64,000 bases of DNA from Anaerolineales bacterium. GTDB lineage: Bacteria; Chloroflexota; Anaerolineae; 4572-78; J111. Position 1 is the first letter of the stretch, and every line of letters begins with the position of its first letter. Where the stretch lies: the NCBI GenBank assembly GCA_020634855.1, contig JACKAU010000003.1, forward strand, positions 1 to 64,000, written 5' to 3'. This document shows, piece after piece, positions 1-10,000 of this stretch. The position numbers were made by a program, and so were the translations under genes. The notes under the pieces are model-generated. The model did no database searches and was not told where the DNA came from. It saw only the letters and a program-made list of their open reading frames with translations.

Positions 1-1389
1 TATCACAACTTTCGAGTCATAAAGTTAATAGCATTTCGCCAAATGATCTATGATGAGGTGCTGTGTCAGGCCAAGGATGCGCAGTTTGAAACACTTGATA
101 GCCTGCTATTGAGTGACCATCCACGCTCGTATGCCGAATTGAGCCTGTCGCCGGTGTTTCGGCGGGAGTGGCCAAGTTTGTACGATGCCCTGGAACGAGG
201 CGGACAGGATGAGGAGCGGCAGGGGCGATTACTGGCAGCCCAAATTCCAGCAGAGAGTGTACAAGTCTGTCCGCTGGATACGACAATGTGGGCGCATCCC
301 CGTAGTCGGACCTTGTCAGATTTGGTCTATGGACACAGTCCCACCCAAGCCCTCAAACAGCACTCGATCGTGAAAGGCCATCAATACTCGTTGCTGAGTT
401 GGAGCCCGGAAGCGGACAGCAGTTGGTCACCGGTGGTTTTGAGCCAACGGGTTAAGGCTGATGAGAGCGCCCTAGAGATTGGGGTCGAGCAGATCAAGCA
501 GTTGTGCCGTTATCGGGCGGGGGCGGAGTTGACAGTCATCCCGGCCGATGGCGGCTACGGCAATCATCACTTTCTGGGGCCGCTCAAAGGGGTCAATTGC
601 GCCATCGTGGTTCGCTTGCGGCGGGATCGGGTGTTGTATGGGCCACCAGCAGCCTATGGTGGTCGCGGACGTCCCGCGGTCCACGGCGACCGTTTCGCCT
701 TCAAGGAACCTGACACCTGGGGGGAGCCGGTCGAGTAAATCGAGTTCAGCCATTCCCGATGGGGGCAGGTTCGCTTACGACGCTGGAACGACCTGCACGC
801 CAAACAAGATGCGGAGACGCCTTTCACCGTGATCCAGGCCGAAGTCCATCGAGAGTGGGGACAACCGGCGGCTCCCTTGTGGTTAGCTTATGCCCCGCCA
901 CCTGAGCAGGATCATTACCCGCTCCGTGAAGTCTGGGGGTGGTTCACCCATCGTTGGCCGATCGAACCGTCCATTCGTTTTCGCAAACAGCATCTGGCCT
1001 GGACTTTGCCTCGCCTGCAAACGGCCGAGGCATGTGACCGCTGGACCCGCTTGGTCGACCTGGCCGGCTGGCAACTCTATCTGGCTCGCCTCCTGGTTCG
1101 AGACCAGCCCTTACCCTGGCAAAAGAGCCAGTTCAGACTCTCCCCGGCTCGGGTTCAGCGCGGTCTGGGTGGGCTTTTTGCACAGTTTAACAGTCCGGCC
1201 CAACCGCCCAAACGACGCGGAAAGGCACCGGGTTGGCCTGCCGGACGCTCCCCTCAACAACCCAAACGCTACAATCCGGTCAAAAGAGGTCAAACTCGGG
1301 CTTCACCGACCTGTTTTGGGTATGAAATGCTATTGTTAAAGTGCTTTTGTTCTTCTGAGCAACCTGCTCTGTTACTTTCTGTTATCTAA
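1..1389 (+). pseudogene. DDE transposase, interrupted by an in-frame stop, 5' end outside window
   Basis: The reading frame is open from base 1 and runs to a stop at 1387-1389, except for one TAA at 736-738. Protein on both sides of that stop is continuous transposase: an N-terminal part with FRREWPSLYDAL, an Asp-containing stretch (PLDTTMWAHP), a second Asp motif (PADGGYGNHHF), then after the stop RWGQVRLRRWN, WGWFTHRWPIEPSIRFRKQ and a basic C-terminus. This matches the DDE-type transposases of IS701/IS4-like elements; exact family placement is from memory. Coding potential upstream of the first ATG (43) also looks like transposase, so the true start lies left of the window. With a single nonsense codon the element is probably inactive but recently decayed. 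No terminal inverted repeat could be identified because the left end is missing. Confidence 0.75.
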
Positions 1390-1701
1390 ACTCAAGTTGT
1401 TAATATCGGCTGGGAATCTTTGCTCACCGATGAGGCCCAAGCTCAACTTCATCTGCGCACCGGTCATACCCAACACGCTTATCAAATCAATCACGCCGTC
1501 TCCTTCAACACCATCAAAAATCATATCTTTGAACTCTTATATGACGACCAACTTGATGTGGATACCCTCTGTCACCAACTCACCCAACTTTTTTTTACGG
1601 ACCCCACCTGTATCCGCCCTCTTCCTCACGTTCCTCGTCGCCATCCCAACTATTACAAACGCTATGTCTTTCATCGTCACAAGCATAAAGTCTGCTTCTG
1701 A
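1390..1701 (+). pseudogene. Possible C-terminal remnant of a second transposase
   Basis: Directly after the transposase stop, the same frame stays open to a stop at 1699-1701. It encodes a histidine- and arginine-rich tail (residues such as LRTGHTQHAYQINHA, then PHVPRRHPNYYKRY). There is no start codon with a ribosome binding site. Basic, proline-rich C-termini of this kind are common in IS4-type transposases, so I read it as debris of a second insertion. This is pattern recognition only; it could be noncoding. Bases 1702-1788 show nothing recognisable. Confidence 0.3.
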
Positions 1702-1788
1702 TTTTCTACTCCACCTTAACTTACTGGCAGTGCAATCGAAGGAGGAGGGAGTATGGGGCAAAAACGATTACGCCCTCCTCCTTACGCC

Positions 1789-2868
1789 TTACTTCCCCTG
1801 GGGCGAAGACGTAGTTTCGATGTGGTCGTGAAAAACGGCGTTGAACTGAGCCGGTTTTTCGATGTAGGGCATATGGCCCGCATCCTCAATGACCACCTCG
1901 CGGTAGCGACCGCCGGCCGCAGCGTACTTTTCTAAGACCGTCCGCGTTTGATCGACCATGGGCTGGGGCGGGTAAAGCTCGACGCCGGGCCAGTTGGGCA
2001 GCAGTCCGGCCTGGCCGACGGTGGCCGGGTCGGCGGCAGCGTGGTTCGAGACCATGAGGTCGTCCCGGCCGTGGATCCAAAGCAGATTGGGTTTGGGTTG
2101 GGACGTATACAACTTAGCGACATTCGGCGCATATTTGGGCGACAGCGCATTGGCCAAACCCCACCGGCCCGGCGCTACATACGGCCAATTGGGGGAAGGG
2201 GCCGAGTCGCCGGGGTAATCTTGCTCACCGAGGTGCATGGACAACATCGCCGTCAGTAAGGCATCTTCCCGCTCGGGGATGAAGGGGGGTTTGAACAGTA
2301 GGGAGCGCATCACCATGCGAGGGGAAAAGGGGGTGTCTACGCTTCGGTCTCCGGCGGCCAGCCGTTGGACAAGCCGAGAGTTCACTAAGCCGCCCCCTGA
2401 ACCGGCGAAGTCGCTATAGCACGGCGTTCCGCTGACATCGCGGGTCCCGCCAAAGCCGTAAGGGGAGCCGGGATCGACCACGGTTGCGCTCAAGAACCGG
2501 TCCGGGTAATCGATCATCAGTTGCCAAACCGCCGAGCCGCCGGCCGATGAGCCGACCACGTGGGCTTGGGCCAGGTTCAGCTGATCGAGCAGCGCCGCCG
2601 CGTCATCGGCCCAGTCGCCCAGACCTCGGGTGGCGTCGATTTTTTGCTGCGGGTCGGCTTGGCCAAAACCGCGCTGGTCAGGGGCAATCCCACGAAAGCC
2701 GGCCGGGAGGGTCAGCATCACCTCCTCCCACCATGTAGCGGATGACAAGTTCCCATGCAAAAAAAGTACCGGGCGGCCGTCGGCGGGGCCGGCAAACAAA
2801 ACCCGCGTGGTGATGCGCTCGGTGGCGATTGTTTTGGCGGTGATACCGGGAAGGACGGGTAAACTCAT
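1789..2868 (-). CDS. Alpha/beta-hydrolase fold protein
   Basis: 359-residue cytoplasmic hydrolase. Early motifs are LFLHGNLSS (oxyanion HG) and DQRGFGQAD. The nucleophile elbow is VVGSSAGGSAVW with the serine inside G-S-S-A-G. The acid probably lies in WIHGRDDLMV and the catalytic histidine in EDAGHMPYIEKP near the C-terminus, so the triad is complete. It is longer than the usual 270-300 residues; the extra length is in the cap region. The start is the ATG preceded by AGGAGAG at about 6 bases. Substrate cannot be told from sequence; esterase, haloalkane dehalogenase-like or lactonase activities all occur in this fold. It stands alone, convergent with the transposase remnants and divergent from rimO. 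The 288 bases up to rimO hold a GC-rich inverted repeat around 3032-3067 and nothing else clear. Confidence 0.85.
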   Translation of the reverse strand: MSLPVLPGITAKTIATERITTRVLFAGPADGRPVLFLHGNLSSATWWEEVMLTLPAGFRGIAPDQRGFGQADPQQKIDATRGLGDWADDAAALLDQLNLAQAHVVGSSAGGSAVWQLMIDYPDRFLSATVVDPGSPYGFGGTRDVSGTPCYSDFAGSGGGLVNSRLVQRLAAGDRSVDTPFSPRMVMRSLLFKPPFIPEREDALLTAMLSMHLGEQDYPGDSAPSPNWPYVAPGRWGLANALSPKYAPNVAKLYTSQPKPNLLWIHGRDDLMVSNHAAADPATVGQAGLLPNWPGVELYPPQPMVDQTRTVLEKYAAAGGRYREVVIEDAGHMPYIEKPAQFNAVFHDHIETTSSPQGK

Positions 2869-3156
2869 TGTTCTCTCCTAAAAGTAACTCAAGTGGCAAC
2901 CGGGGTTAAAGGTAATAAATCGAGTAATGGATAAAATGAACGATCTTCTTGGTCATGTTACCCCAATTGCCTGGCTGACACACCGGTTATCTAGCCAGTT
3001 TCCGACCTGGGAAGGCAGACAGATTTCAGGCCGGCCGCCGGACCAACTAAGGTGAACCGTGTCCGGCCAGAATAAGAGACGTTATTGGCACAACCTCCTG
3101 ACTCATGGTATGTTATCCATACTAAACGTAACCGGGCGCAAGCTCGGTTTTAATTT

Positions 3157-4539
3157 GTGGAAAAACCGATGGCAAAGAAAAGACGAAAAGAACCGACCTT
3201 CTACCTGCTGACGCTGGGCTGCCCCAAAAACACGTTCGACAGCGAAGGCATCAGCGAGATGCTGCTGCAAGCCGACTACCGCAGCACCGATAACCCCAGA
3301 CAAGCCGATGTGATGATCGTCAACACCTGCGGCTTTCTGCAAGCCGCCAAGGATGAGTCGATTGGCGCGCTGCGCGAACTGGCCGCGGTCAAGCGGAAGC
3401 ACCAGTTGTTGATTGCCGCCGGCTGCATGGCCCAACGCTTCGGCAGCGAGGTCACTCGTGAGGTCAGGGGTCTCGATGGCTTGATCGGGACGCGGGCTTG
3501 GACGGACATCGTGCCGTTTATTCAGAAGCTGCGGGCCAACAAACGGCCCCAACCGCTCTACCACCTGCCCGAAACCGGCGACACGCCGATTGAGACGGTG
3601 GCGCTCGACCGGCAGCAGGTCGAGCTGGGCCGGGCCAGCGCCTATCTCAAAATCAGCGACGGCTGCTCGGCGCCGTGCGCCTTTTGCACGATTCCCAGCT
3701 TCAAGGGGCTTAATCGCAGCCGTCCCCGCGAACATATCCTGGCCGAGGCTCGCCGTCTGGAAGCCGCCGGCGTCAAGGAGATCATCCTCATCGCCCAGGA
3801 CACCACCGCTTATGGCCGTGATTGGGGTGAACTGGATGGCCTGCCGTCGCTGCTGGAGCAGTTGGTCGAGGCCGCGCCCGGCGTCAACTGGTGGCGGCTG
3901 ATGTACGCCTATCCCGGTCACGCCAGTGACAAGCTGGTCGAGGTCATGGCTGCCCATTCGCCCATCATTCCCTACATTGATATGCCGCTCCAGCATGGCC
4001 ATCCCGACACACTCAAACGGATGCGCCGCCCGCACAATGTCGATAAATTGCTGCGCTGGATCGAACAGTATCGCGCCTCGATGCCGGGGGCCGTCCTGCG
4101 CACCACCTTCATCGTCGGCTATCCCGGCGAGACCGAAGCCGAGTTCCAGGGCTTGCTTGATTTTATGGCGGCGGTTAAGTTCGACCGGGTGGGGGCCTTC
4201 ACCTTTTCGCCGGAGCCGGACACCCCGGCGTTCGACCTGCCGGATCAAGTTGATCCGGACATCCAACAGGAGCGTTGGGAACGATTGATGGCCTTTCAAC
4301 AACCCATTTCGCTGGAACGCAACCGGCAGATGGTCGGCCAACGGCTCGATGTCCTGGTCGATGGCGCGGGCGACGGCCTCAGCATCGCTCGCAGTTATCG
4401 CGACGCCCCGGAGATCGATGGCTATGTGGTGGTTGAAAAAGAGCTACCGGTCGGCGAGATGGTTCCCGTCCTGGTCACCGGCGCGATGGAGTATGACCTG
4501 GTGGCTATGCCGGCCGACCAGCCGATTATGGTGATGTAG
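3157..4539 (+). CDS. rimO: Ribosomal protein S12 methylthiotransferase RimO
   Basis: Radical SAM methylthiotransferase that modifies the conserved aspartate of ribosomal protein S12. Domain order fits the family: the N-terminal UPF0004 domain with its three cluster cysteines (C22 in LGCPKN, C58 in NTCGF, C90 in AGCMAQ), the radical SAM cluster C170-x3-C174-x2-C177 in SDGCSAPCAFCTIP, then a C-terminal TRAM-like domain from about residue 395. Assignment to RimO rather than MiaB follows from LGCPKN and SDGCSAPCAFCTIPS. 460 residues from the GTG at 3157; the ATG at 3169 (MAKKRRKEP) is an equally plausible start because neither has a strong ribosome binding site. A terminator follows 33 bases downstream, so it is probably monocistronic. 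Confidence 0.93.
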   Translation: MEKPMAKKRRKEPTFYLLTLGCPKNTFDSEGISEMLLQADYRSTDNPRQADVMIVNTCGFLQAAKDESIGALRELAAVKRKHQLLIAAGCMAQRFGSEVTREVRGLDGLIGTRAWTDIVPFIQKLRANKRPQPLYHLPETGDTPIETVALDRQQVELGRASAYLKISDGCSAPCAFCTIPSFKGLNRSRPREHILAEARRLEAAGVKEIILIAQDTTAYGRDWGELDGLPSLLEQLVEAAPGVNWWRLMYAYPGHASDKLVEVMAAHSPIIPYIDMPLQHGHPDTLKRMRRPHNVDKLLRWIEQYRASMPGAVLRTTFIVGYPGETEAEFQGLLDFMAAVKFDRVGAFTFSPEPDTPAFDLPDQVDPDIQQERWERLMAFQQPISLERNRQMVGQRLDVLVDGAGDGLSIARSYRDAPEIDGYVVVEKELPVGEMVPVLVTGAMEYDLVAMPADQPIMVM

Positions 4540-4571
4540 AGGTGTAAGCAGAACGCTTACATAGAGGCTTT

Positions 4572-4597
4572 AAGCCGCCGGAACCGGCGGCTTTTTG
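4572..4597 (+). terminator. Intrinsic terminator of rimO
   Basis: A perfect 10-bp stem AAGCCGCCGG / CCGGCGGCTT with an AA loop is followed by a T run (CTTTTTG). It lies 33 bases after the rimO stop. A smaller hairpin, GTAAGC/GCTTAC, sits just upstream at about 4543-4558. Confidence 0.85.
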
Positions 4598-4677
4598 ATT
4601 TGGGACAAATATCCCCCTTAATCTCAACTGCTTTTCGAGTATACTTAAAGTCAAAAGTTAGATTCTTGGGGAGATTT

Positions 4678-6333
4678 ATGACTATTCACCGACAGTACCG
4701 ATGTATTATCGCCGGCATGCTTTTAGCCGGCCTGCTCGCACCGGCGGTCGCCTTGGCCGTCGATCTACTCACTAACGGCCGCTTTGAAAGTTTTCAGAGC
4801 TACAACGGCAAAGATTGGCGCGGTTATCCCGAAAAGTATGGGCAAGGCTGGCATGTGGAAGTGGTCGATGAAGACGGTCTACACTTCATGGACAGCGACA
4901 CCTTTGGCCATTTCCTGAGCGCGACTTACGGCGTTCCTTATCTGAACTATCGATTAGAAGGCAATTACGCCCAAGCGTTTGCCTCGCGTCGAGCCTTTGA
5001 TTTTGTGCTTTACCAAACAGTCAGCACCACCAGCGGTAAAGATTATGCGGCCGGCGGTAAAATTGTGACCTATTATAAAGGCTCCGGCGGGGAACGTAAC
5101 GACAACAAGGTCTTCAAACGCATCGGCGTCGATCCGACCGGCGGGACCGATCATACCAGCGCCAACATTCTGTGGACCGATTGGGTCGGTACCGACAACG
5201 CCTGGACCAGTCCGGCCCTGGCATACACGGCTGCCGGCAGCCAAGCTACCGTTTTCATCCAGGTTGAAAATACCGAACCGGATGTCGGCTCGGCTTATCT
5301 GAATACCGGCTACATTGATAACTTCAAATTCGAGCTGGCCCCGATCGCCACGCTCAACCTGCCGGCGCAGGCCAGTCCGGGTTCGGTCAACGTCAGTTGG
5401 AGCGTCACCATCCCTGATCCCAGCTTCTGGAGCTTGTGGGGCTATGATGTTCAGTACAAAGATGAGTCCGTCGGCGCGTGGCAAACCATTCAAGAGCATG
5501 ACGATAGCAATGGCGACGACACCAACTACACCCTGGCTGCCAAAGCCGGGAAGGTTTACACCTTCCGCGTGCGGCCCTGGCAGCAGCACGGCACCGGCGA
5601 TGCGGCCACGACGGCGATGCCCGGCGTCTGGCAAGAGAAAAGCGTGACCATCGGCGACGCGGTGATTGGGCGGGTGATCAATCATGCGGGTTTGGGGTTA
5701 AGCGGCGTCACGGTCGCAGTTGATGGCACCTCGACCACAACCACCAGCGAAGCGGATGGCGCTTATGCCCTGGAAACCGGCGACGGCACGTTCGCCATTG
5801 TGGCCGGCAGCTTTGACGGGCTGACGCCTCCCCCGGCGACCACGGTTAATGTTCCGGCGGGCGGTATTGCGGAGCTAGACCTGATGCTGCGGCCCACCGG
5901 CGCGGCTCAGGGCCTGACCAACAACGATTTCGAAAGCGACCTGAGCGGCTGGGCGCCCACCGGATCGGCCTCGGCCTCAACGGCCGACCGGCACACCGGC
6001 CAGGGCAGTCTGCTGATGGCCGACAGCGCTTCTATTTCCCAGACCAACAACATCACCGGGATGGATCGACCGCTGCTCTCATTTTGGTACAAAAGCGACG
6101 CATCGTTCACGGTTGAGTTCTTAAACGGTTCGGGCGCCGTTGCGTCAAAGACGCTAAGTTCGGTGTCGGACTGGACTTATGTCTCGCTGGACTCGGGGCT
6201 GGGCGAAGCTTACTCCGGCCAGGTAGGGGCCAAGTTCACCTACGCCGGCGGCGCAGCGAACATTTATATCGATGAGGTTGGCATCGGCGAGGGGCCGTTG
6301 CAGATGTATTTTCCGATTATCTTTCGAAATTAA
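4678..6333 (+). CDS. Secreted multidomain beta-sandwich protein with YLP-like C-terminal tail
   Basis: 551-residue secreted protein. The start is the ATG at 4678 with GGGGAG 5 bases upstream; it begins with a signal peptide (positive N-terminus, hydrophobic core, probable cleavage after A-L-A at residue 27). Then come a carbohydrate-binding-like module opening with LLTNGRFESF (about 28-220), a fibronectin type III-like domain (about 225-320), a carboxypeptidase-regulatory-like beta domain (GRVINHAGLGLSGVTV, about 330-405), and a second CBM-like module opening with NNDFESDLSGW (about 410-540). The last residues are MYFPIIFRN, resembling the tail VYLPVTIK of the protease at 7023-11243. No catalytic motif is visible, so binding to polysaccharide or cell surface is an inference. 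Its stop overlaps the stop of convergent trmL in a shared TTAA. Confidence 0.8.
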   Translation: MTIHRQYRCIIAGMLLAGLLAPAVALAVDLLTNGRFESFQSYNGKDWRGYPEKYGQGWHVEVVDEDGLHFMDSDTFGHFLSATYGVPYLNYRLEGNYAQAFASRRAFDFVLYQTVSTTSGKDYAAGGKIVTYYKGSGGERNDNKVFKRIGVDPTGGTDHTSANILWTDWVGTDNAWTSPALAYTAAGSQATVFIQVENTEPDVGSAYLNTGYIDNFKFELAPIATLNLPAQASPGSVNVSWSVTIPDPSFWSLWGYDVQYKDESVGAWQTIQEHDDSNGDDTNYTLAAKAGKVYTFRVRPWQQHGTGDAATTAMPGVWQEKSVTIGDAVIGRVINHAGLGLSGVTVAVDGTSTTTTSEADGAYALETGDGTFAIVAGSFDGLTPPPATTVNVPAGGIAELDLMLRPTGAAQGLTNNDFESDLSGWAPTGSASASTADRHTGQGSLLMADSASISQTNNITGMDRPLLSFWYKSDASFTVEFLNGSGAVASKTLSSVSDWTYVSLDSGLGEAYSGQVGAKFTYAGGAANIYIDEVGIGEGPLQMYFPIIFRN

Positions 6334-6791
6334 TCCATTCCAAATCCATATACCGCTAACATTTGGTACATGACAATCCCAACGCTCGTGGCCAAATTCA
6401 GGCTGCGGACGTTGGGATTTTTCATTGGAATCGTGGCGCACGAATTAGGGTTGGCTTTGAGCAGCCACTCCGGCAGGCCGGCGGTCTCTTTGCCGAAGAG
6501 GAAGTTGTCGCCGGGCTGCGGGTGGATTTGGGTGTAAGGGCGTTCGACCTTGGTGGTCAGCAGATGGGTGTGAGCAAAATCGAGTTGGGCCAAATAGGTC
6601 TCGACATCCGGCAGGTGTTTAATCCGGGCGAATTCCCAGTAGTCCAACCCGGCTCGCCGCAGGTAGCGGCTGCTCAACGCAAAACCCGGCTCACCGACGA
6701 TAATCAGATCCATATCTGTCGCCGCGCACAACCGGGCGATATTGCCGGTATTCTGTGGGATTTGAGGCTCGATGAGAACAACGTTGAACAT
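6330..6791 (-). CDS. trmL: tRNA (cytidine/uridine-34 2'-O)-methyltransferase TrmL
   Basis: 153-residue SPOUT methyltransferase that 2'-O-methylates the wobble nucleotide of certain leucine tRNAs. The family start MFNVVLIEPQIPQNTGNIAR is at 6791; more upstream in-frame codons exist but do not match the family. Knotted SAM-binding motifs are present: FGKETAGLPEWL (about 99-111) and IPMKNPNVRSLNLATSVGIV (about 121-140). The length is normal for TrmL and shorter than other SpoU proteins. The start has no obvious Shine-Dalgarno. The gene is convergent with the secreted protein upstream; the two stop codons share the sequence TTAA at 6330-6333. Confidence 0.92.
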   Translation of the reverse strand: MFNVVLIEPQIPQNTGNIARLCAATDMDLIIVGEPGFALSSRYLRRAGLDYWEFARIKHLPDVETYLAQLDFAHTHLLTTKVERPYTQIHPQPGDNFLFGKETAGLPEWLLKANPNSCATIPMKNPNVRSLNLATSVGIVMYQMLAVYGFGMD

Positions 6792-6939
6792 AAAACACAG
6801 CAATAGGGAAGTGTACTGTTTCTTAATCGTTACTATACGCCAACCATAACAACGGCGCAAACACGTACCGTTAACGGGTATATGAAATACCTCAACCCTG
6901 ACCCTTTATCGTGCCGTGACATCCGTGCCTAGGGTCATC

Positions 6940-6979
6940 AAAAATGACACAGCCCCACGGTCAACCGTGGGGCTGTTTT
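6940..6979. terminator. Intrinsic terminator downstream of the dual-protease gene
   Basis: A 12-bp perfect stem ACAGCCCCACGG / CCGTGGGGCTGT (6949-6960 and 6965-6976) with a TCAA loop. It has a T-rich tail on both strands: TTTT on plus, GTCATTTTT on minus. It lies 46 bases after the stop of the minus-strand protease gene and is most likely its terminator. Confidence 0.8.
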
Positions 6980-7022
6980 GTAGTGATTGTTTTCGATGTT
7001 ATTTTGAAAGGCTGCCGACCAA

Positions 7023-10000
7023 CTATTTGATGGTCACCGGCAGGTAAACGGCCGATGTGTTCGCGGTAACAGGCGCATCGGGTAGGCCCTGTTTGTCGCT
7101 GGGCGAGTTTGCTGCGGGTACAATGGCATCATCTAGCGGCGTTTTACTCGTGATCACCACATCGCGCGGTTCGGAGCGTGTCGCACTAGCGGCCCCGGCC
7201 GCTGCCACTTCAATGGATTGGGCAAATTCGGTGTCGGTGTAGCCGTGGATGACAATTTGTACGGTTACGTCCTGCGCCGCAGTATAGTTGATTTCGTCAA
7301 CGGTGGCGCCGGCGTTGTAGCTACTTGCTGCGGGGTAGGCTGAATTGGTGTCCCATAGGTAAATATCCGGGTCGCCGCTGGTGGGGGTGGTGTGGACAGT
7401 AATCTGTTCACCGGCGGCCAGCCGGTAGCGATACAGCCGGATTTGTCCCGCAAGCAGGCTATCGGTTGGGGTCACGTAATTGAGAACAGCCTGTCCCGGT
7501 GCTCGGGCGATGTTGCCGGCGACATCTGCGGCCCATACCTGGAAATATTTCATACCTGGCGTGGATGACACTTCCCAGTTGTAGGCCGCTGTCTGATAAT
7601 CAAGCCATTCAGATTGTCGAACCGCGATCCATTGCCGGGCTGAGGGACTGAATTCATATTCGATGAACAGCACCGCATTCACGCCAGCGCCAACGTCGGT
7701 GGCGGTCACGGATAATGTAGCAATGGGTGAGTCGGGGGGCAGCGTAGCGGTAAAGCTGGTTATTTGCGGTGGGGTTGTATCGGCTGCGGCCGGAAGAACG
7801 GATATGGTCCGTTCAATAACGTTATTGGTCTCGTCATTTTCAACCACGTTGTTATTCGGGTCAATGATGGCCCGCAGGAGGTAATTGCCAGTAGCCGTCG
7901 GAACCCAACTGATAGAGGTTGTGGTATCGTAGCGGTTGGGTGGCAAGTCGGCGGTCCCCGTACCCAGAGTCAACGTTTGGCCGGTCGGGGTCTCCACCTG
8001 AAAGCGAACTGCAACGTCGGTCAGGGTTTGAACACCGCCTTGGTGATACACCACCAGCCCAACATCAATTTGACTGCCGGCCCGCAGGCTGCCGGGGTCC
8101 GTCCAGAGCAAACTGCTGTGGCTCAACAGATCATCATCAGTGGCGCTAAAAACGGTGTAGGCATTGGCGAGGGTATCGGTTACACCATTATCCGTCACCG
8201 AGACATTGTACAAGCCGGGAGTTTGACCGGCCGGCACAATGGCCCACAGGAAGTTTTGGTTAACATACTGGGTGGTTAGGGAACTGGATCCTAATTTAAC
8301 CCTTGCATCTTCGCTGAAGTTTAATCCAAAAGCGTACAGCAGAGAGGGTACGTCGTCGCGGCCTCGTTGGGGAGCAATCACCTGCAAATCGAGCGCCGAT
8401 GAGCCGACAGTGAACGCGGCCGGGTAGCTCGCCGTTTGTCCATCCGGGTTAGTGACGATCAGGGTGTAGGTACCAGACGGCAAATTGGACGGCGCTATTG
8501 CCTGAAATTTCCCGCTGTTAACAAAGGTTACATTAGACAGAGGATACGTACCCAGCGAGGCCCGAACCGGGTTGATAAAATTGCTACCGATAATTTCCAG
8601 GCTATTGCCATCGACATTGACCGTGGTAACTTGAGGCGGAGCGGGAGGCGTGGGAGTGCTGGTGGGCGTCGGGGTAGCCGTGGGCGTGGATGTGGGAGTC
8701 GGGGTTGTGTTGCTGTCGCCCACAACTAGCGAGACCGGAATCGTCAGTGGGCTTTCATCGGGATCGTTGCTGGTAATCGTTAGGCTGGCGGAATAATCTC
8801 CATCGGCCAGGCTGTTCGTATCAAAGGTAAGTTCAATCGTGGCGGCGCCGCCGGAGGTCACCTGACCGTTGACAGGGCTGGCCGTTAGCCAACCATCACT
8901 CCGGACAGCGTCCACAGCAGCGTAACAGTCGAGCCGACCATAGCCAAAATCGTCGTCGGGGCCGGTACTGCCTAAATCTACCGAGGTGCTGGTCAGTACA
9001 TCCTCAATCTGGCTGACGGTCAGGCCAGGGTTGGCGACTTTGACCAAGGCGACGCAACCGGCAGTGTGTGGGCTGGCCATAGAAGTGCCGCTGATGGTAG
9101 CATAGGAGCCGTTATTCCAAGCAGAGTAGATATTATACCCCGGAGCGCTGATATCCGGTTTGGTTTCGCTAGTTAATGATGACGGTCCTCGGCTGCTAAA
9201 CGAGGCAATGCTGTCGCCGCTGTCGGTTGCGCCGCTGGCAAAGCTGTCGGCGTAATCCCCCGGCGAATTGATTGTACCTGCGTTGGGACCGGAGTTGCCC
9301 GCGGCAAAGGCCGGAAAGATGTCGGCTGCTCGCCAGGACTGAACCGCAGCCTGATACCACTGATCACCGCTGCCACCGCCCCAGGAGTTGTTGACCACGT
9401 TGGGCCGCTGGTTGGGATCACCATTGCTGGTTGAGCCGCCAATCGGATAAGGGGCCAACACCCATTCAGCCGCGGCCAATAGATGCGTACTGCTGCAACT
9501 GCTACTGCTGCACCCTTTAGCCGCAATCCATTTTGCCGCAGGCGCCACCCCGATTTGGTTGGTTCCATCTACACCGACCATCGTACCAACGGTATGCGTG
9601 CCGTGGCCGTTGTTATCGCCCGGTGCGGTCGGGTAGGCGCCGGTGGGATCATACCAGTTGTAATCGTGGCTCCCGGTGGCCGTGCCGCGATATTGGTTAA
9701 TCAAAGCCGGGTGACTACTGTAAACGCCGGTATCGATGCTAGCAATAACGATACCGTCGCCCCGAATATTCCATTCGTTCCAGACCTGGTCCGCCCCAAT
9801 TTTGCTGATCCCCCATTGGGCCGCAGCGATGCCAATCTCATCGGCGGGCTGTGGATCGGGGATACTGTAACTGTCCTGCGCTTCGATGTAAACCACATCG
9901 GCCCGGTTTGACAGATCGACAATTGTGTCCCAGCTCCCGGTGGCGGCGACGGCATTCACGATGTAAAACGTGCGCTGCACTGCCGCCGGCCCCAAAAAGG

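Noticed and set aside
3103..4341. 412-codon open frame on the minus strand opposite rimO
   Set aside because: It is the antisense of rimO, whose cluster cysteines and domain order are complete; the antisense protein has no recognisable domain and is a GC-driven shadow.
7764..8279. 171-codon plus-strand frame inside the protease gene
   Set aside because: Lies opposite intact IPT/TIG and CARDB-like sequence; composition follows codon bias of the real gene.
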